Shown here piece by piece: positions 53,583-62,828 of a stretch of DNA of 64,000 nt. A program made the position numbers and the translations under genes. Position 1 is the stretch's first letter. Every line of letters starts with the position of its first letter. A model generated the notes under the pieces. It was not told the origin of the DNA. It worked only from the letters and a program-made list of their open reading frames with translations, and ran no database searches. The DNA is from Flavihumibacter fluminis (GTDB lineage: Bacteria > Bacteroidota > Bacteroidia > Chitinophagales > Chitinophagaceae), in contig NZ_JAKEVY010000001.1 of NCBI RefSeq assembly GCF_021491375.1, positions 744,001-808,000 on the forward strand, read 5' to 3'.

Positions 53583-55988
53583 TTATTTTTTTTTCAAAAG
53601 ATGTTGATTCAATGAAAAGGGTTTCCCTTCTTTTAAAACAACCGTTTTATTCAAATTCCCATACTTTATTCTAACCTTCTGGGAGATAGGTGATACCAGC
53701 TTCACTTCTTGTAATTGGCCATCCTGCCAGCTTATATCCACCAGGATATTCCCCCTCGCTTTTAAGCCTTTCACATCCCCCTCCTTCCAGGCATTAGGCA
53801 GGGCTGGCAGGAAATGTAGGCCATTATGCGATTGCAGCAACATCTCCGCCACACCGGCAGTGAAACCAAAATTGCCATCGATCTGGAATGGAGGATGGTT
53901 ATCAAACAAATTGGGAAGGGTGAGGTAACGTTGCATATCGAGGATATTCTTCCAGGCCGCATCCCCATCCAACAGGCGCGCATACATGTTCACCGACCAG
54001 GCCTTACTCCAACCTGTGTAAAAGCCTTGCCCCTTCTCTGCAAACTGGTGGCGCCTTTCAATGGTCTTACGTGCCGCCTCGAACAGCTCGGGCTGTTCGG
54101 GAGTGATCTGCGCCGCAGGGTACAAACCAAACAGATGTGAAATATGCCGATGCCCGGGTTCCACTTCTTCGTAGTCCTCTATCCATTCCTGGATAGTGCC
54201 ATATCGCTTACTCACCCGTACCGGGGGCAACTCCTTCCTCACCTTTTCCCATTGAGCCAGCAGGACCTTGTCCTCACCCAGCAGCTTACCAGCCTCCAGA
54301 CAGGCATCCACCAGTGCAGTAATGATCTGGATATCCATGGTCGCCCCATAAGTAAGCATGTATTGCTCACCGTTAGGCAACCTGTAGGTATTCTCCGGGG
54401 AATTGGAAGGTGCTGTAACCCATTGGCCATTCTTATCCTTCACCAGGAAACCAAGGACAAATTCGGCCGACTCTTTGATAATGGGCCAGGCTTCCTGTTC
54501 GAGGTATTGCCTGTCCCTGGTAAACAGGTAATGGTCCCATACCTGCAGCGCCATCCAGGGGCCACCCATTGGGAAAGTACCCCAACCCACACCATCGGCA
54601 ATAGCGGTCCGGCCAAAGACATCCGTAAGATGGTTCACTGTCCAGCCCTTCGACTGAAAGGTTTTGCTGGCGGTTATCCTGCCCGGACCGCGCAATTTGT
54701 TGGTGAGGTTCGTGAAGGGCTGGAAAAGTTCTGAAAGGTTACAGTTATCCGCCGGCCAGTAATTCATTTGCAAGTTGATATTGGTATGGAAATCGGAATT
54801 CCACGCTGCCTCCATATCCTTGTTCCAGATACCCTGGAGGTTGGCCGGCAATACACCTGGCTTACGGGAGGACCCCATCAAAAGATACCTTCCATACTGG
54901 AACTGCAGTACCGCCAGCCCCTTGTCTTCCTTGCCTTCCTTCACAGCCTTCAGCCGGAGATCAGTAGGTATAGTATCCTTATCCTCCTGACCTAAGGAGA
55001 GCGACAAACGGTTAAAGATGGCGCTATGCTCCCTGATATGATCCTGCTTAATGGATGCATAATCCCGTTGCCTTGCCTTTTCAAGGATGGCCGCACACTG
55101 CCTGGCCGGGTCTATACTCCTGTCGTAATTGAGCGCCTCAAAATTATAATCGGTCGCAGCAGTCAGGTAGAACACCGCTTCATCCGCCCCTTCAACAAAG
55201 ATCGAATTGTTGATGGCCTGGAGACTGCCACCCTTATTCATGCCCCAAACCCTGGCGGCAAATTTCATGTGCGGACCCGCCGGGCCAGACTCAACAGCTG
55301 GCAGGTCAAGGACTTGGCCCTGCATCAATAATTCATCTTTGGCGGAAGGGACAACAGAGGCATCCTGTTCCCTATTCAAAGAGAGGCGGAAGGTCAATTT
55401 ACCGGGTACACTGGAAGACAGCCTCACCACGATTATATTATCAACGGCCGATGCAAACACTTCCCTGGTCAACCGGATACCGGCATAACTGTACTCCGTC
55501 CTGGCAATACCGGTCCCGAGATCAAGTTCCCGGCGGTATTCACTTAGCTCCGGCAGGCTGCGGGTATTCTTAAAAAAATCAATATAGATATCGCCCACAG
55601 GCTGGTAAGAACGGATACGAAGCGGGTCACTTTTCAAGCCTTTCTCGGACAGCTCCATAGCAGACCTGATATCCCCTTCCAATAGTTTCTTCCTGATATT
55701 TGGTAACCATTCCGCACCATCAGCATCTGCCTCTACTTTGCTTCCGGCCCAAAGGCTTTCTTCATTCAGCTGGATACGTTCCCTTACCGCATCACCAAAT
55801 ACCATGGCACCCATGCGACCATTACCTACAGGAAGGGCTTCATTCCAGTCCCTGGCCGGCTTCTTGTACCACAACCTGAGTCCGGTTCCGGCTTCCTGTC
55901 CTTTCACAGCAATGCCACCAAATACAAAGAAGCAAAGGGCAGCCGCAGCAGCCTTGCAGAAGGAATAAATTGGCTTGATCATAAGCAT
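53583..55988 (-). CDS. GH95 alpha-L-fucosidase / alpha-L-galactosidase
   Basis: An 801-residue exported protein (signal peptide to about residue 31). The N-terminal beta-sandwich has LWYKKPARDWNEALPVGNGRMGAMVFGD and QLNEESLWAGSK. The (alpha/alpha)6 catalytic domain has NINLQMNYWPADNCNLSELFQPF (N-x-N), the PSNSPENTY block with the general acid glutamate, and the C-terminal DGNFGFTAGVAEMLLQSH with the aspartate used in GH95. The family acts on alpha-1,2-linked L-fucose, and some members on L-galactose, in plant xyloglucan, pectin or bacterial glycans. It is followed by the GH29 gene, a classic fucosidase pair. Confidence 0.93.
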   Translation of the reverse strand: MLMIKPIYSFCKAAAAALCFFVFGGIAVKGQEAGTGLRLWYKKPARDWNEALPVGNGRMGAMVFGDAVRERIQLNEESLWAGSKVEADADGAEWLPNIRKKLLEGDIRSAMELSEKGLKSDPLRIRSYQPVGDIYIDFFKNTRSLPELSEYRRELDLGTGIARTEYSYAGIRLTREVFASAVDNIIVVRLSSSVPGKLTFRLSLNREQDASVVPSAKDELLMQGQVLDLPAVESGPAGPHMKFAARVWGMNKGGSLQAINNSIFVEGADEAVFYLTAATDYNFEALNYDRSIDPARQCAAILEKARQRDYASIKQDHIREHSAIFNRLSLSLGQEDKDTIPTDLRLKAVKEGKEDKGLAVLQFQYGRYLLMGSSRKPGVLPANLQGIWNKDMEAAWNSDFHTNINLQMNYWPADNCNLSELFQPFTNLTNKLRGPGRITASKTFQSKGWTVNHLTDVFGRTAIADGVGWGTFPMGGPWMALQVWDHYLFTRDRQYLEQEAWPIIKESAEFVLGFLVKDKNGQWVTAPSNSPENTYRLPNGEQYMLTYGATMDIQIITALVDACLEAGKLLGEDKVLLAQWEKVRKELPPVRVSKRYGTIQEWIEDYEEVEPGHRHISHLFGLYPAAQITPEQPELFEAARKTIERRHQFAEKGQGFYTGWSKAWSVNMYARLLDGDAAWKNILDMQRYLTLPNLFDNHPPFQIDGNFGFTAGVAEMLLQSHNGLHFLPALPNAWKEGDVKGLKARGNILVDISWQDGQLQEVKLVSPISQKVRIKYGNLNKTVVLKEGKPFSLNQHLLKKK

Positions 55989-56171
55989 TGATTCAGCTCC
56001 AAAATATTTAATAATGGTTGTTGTATTCTGAATAACGAGTCCTAACTAAAGCAATTCCATAAACACCCTGATGAAAAGCGAAGGATCATAATCCTTCATC
56101 CTTATTTACCCCCAAAGGCATATTCTGTAGTCAGTATACCTTTATAACATCCTTACCCATCAGTATGAATT

Positions 56172-57527
56172 TTACAAAAGTGCCTGGTAAACCAACATCC
56201 GAAACTTCCTGACAAATTCCCCATAATGCGCATAAGGATGAACGTTGGTAAATACCAGAAGTATCAGGTCTTCTTTTGGGTCGATCGTGTATTCACTGCA
56301 ATAAGCACCACCCCAGGTAAAAGAACCGGGACTGGCCTGGTCTGCATAATGACTGCCTTCGGTGATCAACTGGAAGCCCAGACCGAATTTATCCTTACGG
56401 TCCCAAACTTCGGCTGCCCCTATCTGGTTGCGCAGCATCAGTTCAATGGTTTTCCGGGAAAGTACCCTTTGGTTATTGAAGGAGCCGCCATTGAGGAGCA
56501 TCTGGCAGAACCGCGCATAGTCTTCTGCGGTACTAACCATGCCCGCACCAGCAGAAAGGTAAGTCTGTGCCCCGGCCACCGGATACAGGCGGAAGGTATC
56601 GTTCTTATGCCGCACCAGCTTGTCTTCCGCCCTTTCCTTGCTATACAGTTCTACTAGCCTTGAATGCTTTTCACCAGGCAGGTAAAAATAACTGTCTTTC
56701 ATCCCCAGGGGCTTTAACACCCTGTCATGGATCACTTTGTCGAGTGGTTGGCCTGATATCACTTCAATCAGCCTGCCGATCACATCGGTATTCAGTCCAT
56801 ACACAAACCCTTCACCAGGATCAGCAATGAGTGGCCTTTTCGCCAGCTTATTGATCACCTCTTCCAGCCTGTCAGGCTTCATGGAATTCAGGTAAGGGAT
56901 GGAAAATTCCGGGCGATTCTCCAGCGGATGACCATATGGTATTCCGGCAGTATGGGATAGCAACTGCCTGATGGTGACAGGTGACCGGGCAGGCCTTGTT
57001 TCATAAGGACCGGTCTCCGGATGGGCTGTATCATAACGAACAAGCACAACCGGGTTAAGGAATGCAGGGATATACTTACTAATGGGGTCATCCAGCAGGA
57101 ACTTGCCTTCTTCATAGAAGGTCATCAGTGCCACCGTGGCAATAGCCTTTGTTTGCGAAGCGATCCTGAAGATCGCATCAGTTTTACAGGGATTCCCTCC
57201 TTCCCTGTTGGAAAAACCAAACGATTTATGGTAAACGACCTGCCCCTTCCTGGCAACAAATGCCACTGCATTGGGTGCCTTACCTGAATCGATAAATGCC
57301 TGGAACCATGCATCCAGCCTTGCCAATCTTTCAGCGTTAAAACCCGCCTTTGAAGGAGAAATAGCTAACTTAAATTCCTGGGGCGGCGGGAAAGATTGGC
57401 CGTAAACCACCTGTTGGAGTAAAACAAGAAAAGCAAAGCCAACAGCCTTTAAGGAGCCGCCAATCCATTCAGGATAACGATAAGTCACCAAATGCAGCCC
57501 CATGGTCCTGTATACAGTTTTTTTCAT
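56172..57527 (-). CDS. Exported serine hydrolase of the beta-lactamase / class C PBP fold
   Basis: A 451-residue protein. The hydrophobic segment ending VVYGQ (about residues 25-44) acts as a signal or anchor. The SxxK motif is SQTK (S124-K127), a YxxN-type motif is found in GFVYGLNTDVIGRLIE, and WGGAYCSEY stands for the third motif. Such proteins are esterases or peptidases; in a carbohydrate locus an esterase removing acyl groups from glycans is plausible. It belongs to the minus-strand cluster, but gaps of about 180 bases on each side suggest its own promoter may exist. Confidence 0.85.
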   Translation of the reverse strand: MKKTVYRTMGLHLVTYRYPEWIGGSLKAVGFAFLVLLQQVVYGQSFPPPQEFKLAISPSKAGFNAERLARLDAWFQAFIDSGKAPNAVAFVARKGQVVYHKSFGFSNREGGNPCKTDAIFRIASQTKAIATVALMTFYEEGKFLLDDPISKYIPAFLNPVVLVRYDTAHPETGPYETRPARSPVTIRQLLSHTAGIPYGHPLENRPEFSIPYLNSMKPDRLEEVINKLAKRPLIADPGEGFVYGLNTDVIGRLIEVISGQPLDKVIHDRVLKPLGMKDSYFYLPGEKHSRLVELYSKERAEDKLVRHKNDTFRLYPVAGAQTYLSAGAGMVSTAEDYARFCQMLLNGGSFNNQRVLSRKTIELMLRNQIGAAEVWDRKDKFGLGFQLITEGSHYADQASPGSFTWGGAYCSEYTIDPKEDLILLVFTNVHPYAHYGEFVRKFRMLVYQALL

Positions 57528-57703
57528 GACAAGCTATTTACCTTAATACCCAGGAAATTCTATATTTATTTTAGGTTTCAGTTTCCAAAAATGCCGGATT
57601 AGCTGGCAGATCGGTTCTACTATCCTAGCAATATTTTATACTCAACTGGCATAAAACACGCACATGGAGCTTTTTTATATCACCCATAAAACCCTGGAGG
57701 AAC

Positions 57704-58666
57704 TTAATGATACGAAACCAGGGATTGGCTGGCCATCCAATCCAGGAGCAATTCTTTCCAACGCAAATATGTACCGGTTCCTAGTTGTTGCGCCACCCCA
57801 AAATCATGTCCCCCGTCATGTAAAATATGCATGGCCGCATCCACCTTGTTTGCCTTCAGGGCATTAAAATACCTCAGGCTGCCTTCAACCGGGACCGTTT
57901 GGTCGTTTAGTGGATGGAAGAGGATAGTCGCCGGTGTCATAGCGGTCACCTGTTTATCCAGGGAAAAATAATTGTGCATTTGCTTTGAAGGCTTGTTTCC
58001 CAGCAGGTTTCGGATACTACCCGGATGTCCCATTGAATCTGTAGTGATAACGGGATAGACCAACACGGCAAAATCGGGTTTGCCGGAATTGGCGTACTTA
58101 CCCTTGTCGAAATCCTCATAGTGAGTGGAAACAGAAGCCGCCAAATGTCCCCCTGCACTAAACCCCATGATACCAATCCGTTGCGGATCCAATTTCCATT
58201 CCTTTGCTCGATAGCGGATGACTCTGATTGCCTGTAACGCATCTATCAAAGGAACTTTGTGTGGCTCTTCCATATACCTTGCATCAGGAAGCCTGTATTT
58301 TAAGACAAATGCCGTTACCCCTTCCTTACTGAGCCATTCCGCCACTTTTGTCCCTTCAATGTCCCAGGCAAGAAAGCCATAGGCGCCACCAGGACAAATC
58401 AGGATAGAAGTGCCATTGGGTTCCGCAGGCATGAAAACAGTGATGGATGGAACACGTATATTCTTTTTGCTGGTAAATAGTGGGCCAGGAACATCTGTCT
58501 CCTGCAGCGTATCACTGTCTTTGCTATAGGGAGGTCTTGAAGGCCAAATGGCAATCTCCCCCTGCCCGAACACCAGGTTCCCAACAAAGCAAAACAGCAA
58601 CCCTACTACACCAGCCTTCCATGAAAGTTGGCAGGACCAAAACGGTCCTTGACATCGCTTATTCAT
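57704..58666 (-). CDS. Exported alpha/beta-hydrolase, acetylesterase-like
   Basis: A 320-residue protein with a signal peptide (ending LVFGQ, about residue 35). The oxyanion block is ILICPGGAYGFLAW, and the nucleophile elbow is GFSAGGHLA (S170). The triad acid is probably D in HPLNDQTVPVEG and the histidine in HDGGHDFG. This pattern (HGGG-like block, GxSAGG, HPxxDxxVP) is that of BD-FAE / carbohydrate acetylesterases found in Bacteroidota loci. The longer start at 58693 is possible. It lies 33 bases upstream of the broken GH63-like gene in the same orientation. Confidence 0.85.
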   Translation of the reverse strand: MNKRCQGPFWSCQLSWKAGVVGLLFCFVGNLVFGQGEIAIWPSRPPYSKDSDTLQETDVPGPLFTSKKNIRVPSITVFMPAEPNGTSILICPGGAYGFLAWDIEGTKVAEWLSKEGVTAFVLKYRLPDARYMEEPHKVPLIDALQAIRVIRYRAKEWKLDPQRIGIMGFSAGGHLAASVSTHYEDFDKGKYANSGKPDFAVLVYPVITTDSMGHPGSIRNLLGNKPSKQMHNYFSLDKQVTAMTPATILFHPLNDQTVPVEGSLRYFNALKANKVDAAMHILHDGGHDFGVAQQLGTGTYLRWKELLLDWMASQSLVSYH

Positions 58667-58726
58667 TTGACTTGAATAGATACCATTTATCATCAGCTTT
58701 AGTTGACCATTACCAAAAACACAGTC

Positions 58727-60661
58727 CTATTGCTTCTGGAATATTCCTTTTTCCATCATCATTGGAATAGCCATTAGGGTCCCCCAGGTATAGTAACAAT
58801 CGCTGCCGCCGAAACATTTATTGGTGCAGGGTGTACCATCCCCATGGTCAGCATGAAAATTCTCCCTTATCCAATTGCCTTTCAGATATTCCTTTAGCAA
58901 TAACTGGTTGGATTTCCCAGCCAATACCCTTGCTTCTTCATTAAAGCCATAGTTCTTTAGCCCCATATACACGAACATATTCATAGGAGGCCAGATCCTT
59001 CCCCGCCAATAACTCTGGTCCTTGTAAGCCGGATCATTCCTTGCGATGGAAGGCAGCATCCATTGCCCATAAAATTCATTGGGATTCAACAAGTGTTCCT
59101 TCACCATCCGGGCAGCCTTTCCCGCATCAGGAATACCCACCAGCAAGGGATAGAAATTAGTTGGGGATATCCTGGGGTTAAAACAGCGGGTATCCAAACG
59201 CCAGTTCAGGTAAAGGCCGGTCTTTTCATCCCACATGGTAGCCAGCTTAGCTTTATAGGTTGCAGCCCTGCCGGCCAATTCAGTTTTTATATCACTTTTC
59301 CCTAACCATTCCGCGATGGTGGCGAGGGCTTCACAATCCCGGATATAGAGCGACATCAACCCCACATCGCCCTGCATCATGATATGCCTGGAGGTATCAA
59401 ACGGCACATCATCGAACATTGGTGAGTTATCAAGGCCGGACTCAAACATTGCTGCCTTTTTGGTATGTGCATCCCAATCCATGATAATGGGACTTGATCC
59501 CCAACAAAGGAAGCCCTCATACGATCTGTTATGATGCCACCACCGGTTATTATCCAATAAATGAGGAAATACAATCTCCAGCAGCCATCTTTCCTTGTAC
59601 TTGCTATAAAGTTCCTTTGCTACCCAACTATATACCGGTGGCTGGGAGCGATCGCGGGAAGCTATACCATAACCCATAGCATAGTTGGGAAAGAAACCTT
59701 CCGGCGTCTTATGGCGAATGATCTCGACCAGGTTGGCATAGGCCAATTGCTTGTGGAAGGGCAGGAAATTGTAAGCAGTAAAATCCCAACCTCAAAGTAC
59801 GTAATTATTGAAGCGCTTGTTCCACCATCGGCCCGCTCCCGGAGTTACCACCCTGCTATACATGGGCTCATAAATGGTACTCCAGCCCAGTATGGCCTGG
59901 GTAGCTTGGAAAGAAGCCCTGAGTTCGCCAAATGGAGTTGCTTCCTTCTCAACACTTGCCCTATTCGCACAAACCAACTCACGGATATCAGCAAGGGATC
60001 TTTTCCTGCCCACATAGACCCCAACTTGCTCATTGTTCAATTGAAAAATAAGGTAGGGAGTAGCCAGATTAACCAGAAGGTCCCTGGTGATGGGTTCAGT
60101 AGTGCCAACCTCCAGTTGCATCCCCCCACATTTCACAAGCAGCTTATCTTTCCCATAGGCAATATTGCCTGATCGCTGCCATAGCATCCCGGCTTCAATG
60201 GTGATATGGGGCCTGATCCTGGGCATGACTATAGGAGTGATCAGCCAAACCATATCATTCCCGTCTACAGCACTTTCAACCCTGAAATGGATACCCTTCC
60301 ATTCAACTTCCACATCGGTATACTTCCCATCAAAGGAACGTAGCTTACCAGGCCTAATGACCACATCGGGCGTTTCATTCTCCATTGGGTAAAACTCCCT
60401 GACATGCTCCCCAAACAATCTCCTGTCCTTCAAACCAAGGCTTACTGACAATCCCTGAGGAAGCAAAACCTGGCTCAACATGGAGTGGTTATTCCAGGTA
60501 TTCCAACCTTGCGCCAATTTCTTTTGAAGGGCGATGTATTGGGGGTGGTTAATATCCACTATATCATAACGCAAAAGTGAAAGGCTGTCCACCTGCGCGT
60601 TTGACCCCGGTGAACACATTGCTAATAAAAAAGTATAAAAAGCATATAAAGCTCTTTTCAT
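58727..60661 (-). pseudogene. GH63-like (alpha/alpha)6 glycosidase interrupted by an in-frame TGA
   Basis: The frame is continuous from ATG 60661 to the stop at 58727 except for one TGA at 59794-59792. The amino-terminal part ends WWNKRFNNYVL, and after the stop comes GWDFTAYNFLPFHKQLAYANLVEII. The intact neighbour (60741-62657) reads YVLFDWDTYLSGMMAGFDNKALAYANVVEV at the same place, so only one codon is lost (a Phe position there). The rest is well preserved (DRSQPPVYSWVAKELYSKYK, ESGLDNSPMFD, SYWRGRIWPPMNMFVYMGL), so the mutation is recent, a sequencing error or a readthrough site. The substrate would be an alpha-glycoside of the kind removed by GH63/MGH1-like enzymes. Confidence 0.75.
59792..59794 (-). 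other. Single in-frame TGA interrupting the GH63-like reading frame
   Basis: Positions 59794-59792 on the minus strand read TGA in the otherwise open frame. A one-base change from TGG or CGA would produce it; the neighbour has a Phe codon at the aligned site. The codon is not followed by an obvious selenocysteine element, and no suppressor is known here. Confidence 0.85.
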
Positions 60662-60740
60662 AGCAACTGAATTAATGGACCTTTTTAAGTTAATTGGCAT
60701 TGCATAATATCTCTGGAATCAGCCATCTTTTGAAATAACA

Positions 60741-62657
60741 TTAAAATCCAGTCACTTCATTTTCCAGCAGGTACATATAGCCAAGCAAAGCGCCCCAATG
60801 GTAAAAATTATCGCTCCTGACTTGGACCTCTTCTGGCAATCTTCCTATCCCTGAGGCATGGTAATTTTCAAATACACCTTTCGATTCCTGCCAGTTCTTC
60901 AATAATAATGCATTTGATTTTTCAGCAAGAGAATGCGCCACTTCTTTGAAGGGATATTTTTTCAATCCCTGGTAAACAAGAAAATTCAAGGGTGCCCAGA
61001 TTCTTCCTCTCCAGTAGTCCTGGTCCTTAAATGCTGCATCATTTCGGGCAATGGATGGCAACACCCATTCACCCCAGAATTCCTGTTCATTCAAAAGATG
61101 TTCATTGATCATTCGCCTGGCTTGCTCTTCTGTTGCTGCTCCGGCAATCAATGGAAAGAACAGGGTTGGTGATAAGCGATAGGACCATTCACCAGTATCG
61201 GTACGCTTATTCAGGAATAGCCCGAAATCATTGTTCCACAGTTTTTGCAGCGCTGCCTGGTATTTGCCGGCACGGGCCTCCAATTCCCTCACCTCTGCGG
61301 TCTTGTTTAATTCCCTGGCAATGGCTGCCAGGTACTTGCAATCAGCAATGAACAAACCCATCAACCCAACATCCGCCAGGGCCATCTGGCTGTTCTGTTT
61401 ATTGAAAGGAACCTTATCGTACATGGGGGAATTATCAAGTCCGGATTCATAGGCCGCTCCCTGCCAACTATGGGCCGCATCATCAGGGGGAATCGCATTG
61501 GTTCCCCAACAAAGGAATCCATCCGTATCACGATTCTTAGGCCACCAACGGTTCCATTTCAGCAATTGGTCAAAGGTCAACTCCAGCAACCATTTATCCT
61601 TATACTTCTGGTACAACTCATACACCGCCATACTTCCCACAGGAGGCTGTGAACGGTCGGGAGAACCATACCTATGGGCTGATACATAATTGGGTACCAT
61701 CCCCCATTGGTCAACGGTTTTGGTTACTTCCACCACATTAGCATAGGCAAGAGCCTTGTTATCAAAACCAGCCATCATACCGGATAAATAGGTATCCCAG
61801 TCAAACAATACGTAGTGCCCGCCAAAAAAACTGTTCCAGACCCTACTGACAGGGGCTATTACAGCATTACGCTGCTTATCATAGATCATGTTCCAGGCCA
61901 GCACAGATTGCTGTGCCAGGTAAGTCTCCTTCAGGTTTCCGAATTTGGCCAGGCCAGATTCAAAAGCAAGGCGCTGCTTTAATACCAATGCCCTGATCTG
62001 ATCAAGTGTGCGGGGCTTTCCCACACTCACCCCAATCGGCTTATCGTGATAAAAAGCTAAATAAGGACTGCTTAATGGCAAATGATCCTCAATAGTTGGT
62101 GCGGAGGATTGAATCTGCCATGATTGATTTTCCACTTTGGCCACGATTCCTTTACCAGCATGTTGCACCACGCCCTTCATATTCCACAACATTCCAACTT
62201 CAATCACCAGGTGATGTTTGTACTGAGGTGTCCTTACAGGAGTTACAAGTATCACCATCCCATTCCCATCATGGGCCGTTTCCACTTTTGATTCTGCTCC
62301 TTCCCATAAAACAGTGCATTCTGTATAACTGCCATCATATGCATGATGACCGGGTACAATCTGTTCAGGTCTTGGATCTTTTTCTGAAATATAAGATTCC
62401 TGCAGGTATCTGTTACCCGATATTACATTGTTCTTAAATCCAATGTTAACAGCTAATCCCTCAGGCAACTTCACATGACTCAGGACACTTTTAGTATTCC
62501 AGGTATTCCATCCGGAAGCTAGTTGTGTCTGCAGTTGGCGATAGGGATGCAGAGAGTTTTGCTGCGCAAAAGCATCAGCGTAATCAATAAGGAATAATAT
62601 CACCAGAATGCTAACAAATCTTGACAAAAAAAAGTGTTTACTTGTGATCTCATTCAT
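60741..62657 (-). CDS. GH63-like (alpha/alpha)6 glycosidase, intact
   Basis: A 638-residue exported protein (signal peptide to about residue 31, DAFAQ). The first half is a beta-rich domain (GWNTWNTKSVLSHVKLPEGLAVNIGFKN), the second an (alpha/alpha)6 toroid with DWDTYLSGMMAGFD, YGSPDRSQPPVGSMAVYELYQKYK, ESGLDNSPMYD and DYWRGRIWAPLNFLVYQGL, the motifs of the MGH1/GH63-like group. The aspartates of DWDT and LDNSP are candidates for catalysis. It is a paralogue of the broken gene next to it (79 bases apart), about half identical over the aligned core by eye. The sugar removed is unknown. Confidence 0.87.
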   Translation of the reverse strand: MNEITSKHFFLSRFVSILVILFLIDYADAFAQQNSLHPYRQLQTQLASGWNTWNTKSVLSHVKLPEGLAVNIGFKNNVISGNRYLQESYISEKDPRPEQIVPGHHAYDGSYTECTVLWEGAESKVETAHDGNGMVILVTPVRTPQYKHHLVIEVGMLWNMKGVVQHAGKGIVAKVENQSWQIQSSAPTIEDHLPLSSPYLAFYHDKPIGVSVGKPRTLDQIRALVLKQRLAFESGLAKFGNLKETYLAQQSVLAWNMIYDKQRNAVIAPVSRVWNSFFGGHYVLFDWDTYLSGMMAGFDNKALAYANVVEVTKTVDQWGMVPNYVSAHRYGSPDRSQPPVGSMAVYELYQKYKDKWLLELTFDQLLKWNRWWPKNRDTDGFLCWGTNAIPPDDAAHSWQGAAYESGLDNSPMYDKVPFNKQNSQMALADVGLMGLFIADCKYLAAIARELNKTAEVRELEARAGKYQAALQKLWNNDFGLFLNKRTDTGEWSYRLSPTLFFPLIAGAATEEQARRMINEHLLNEQEFWGEWVLPSIARNDAAFKDQDYWRGRIWAPLNFLVYQGLKKYPFKEVAHSLAEKSNALLLKNWQESKGVFENYHASGIGRLPEEVQVRSDNFYHWGALLGYMYLLENEVTGF

Positions 62658-62828
62658 AATTTGAACTTTGAAATGAAAGGAAAGGAAAGCCCTCCAGGAA
62701 TGGAAGGCTCGGTAAGTATTAACTACTGCTCGCTAAATCAAATTTCTACTATTTAACAAGTTCTGAATTCCTGTATTTGAGCATCCTATTATACTATTCT
62801 GGCATTGCCATTGCTTTCGAAAACGCGA

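Noticed and set aside
59792-59794. Selenocysteine or programmed readthrough at the TGA
   Set aside because: The intact paralogue has Phe here, the site is not catalytic and no selenocysteine hairpin is obvious. A mutation or error is simpler.
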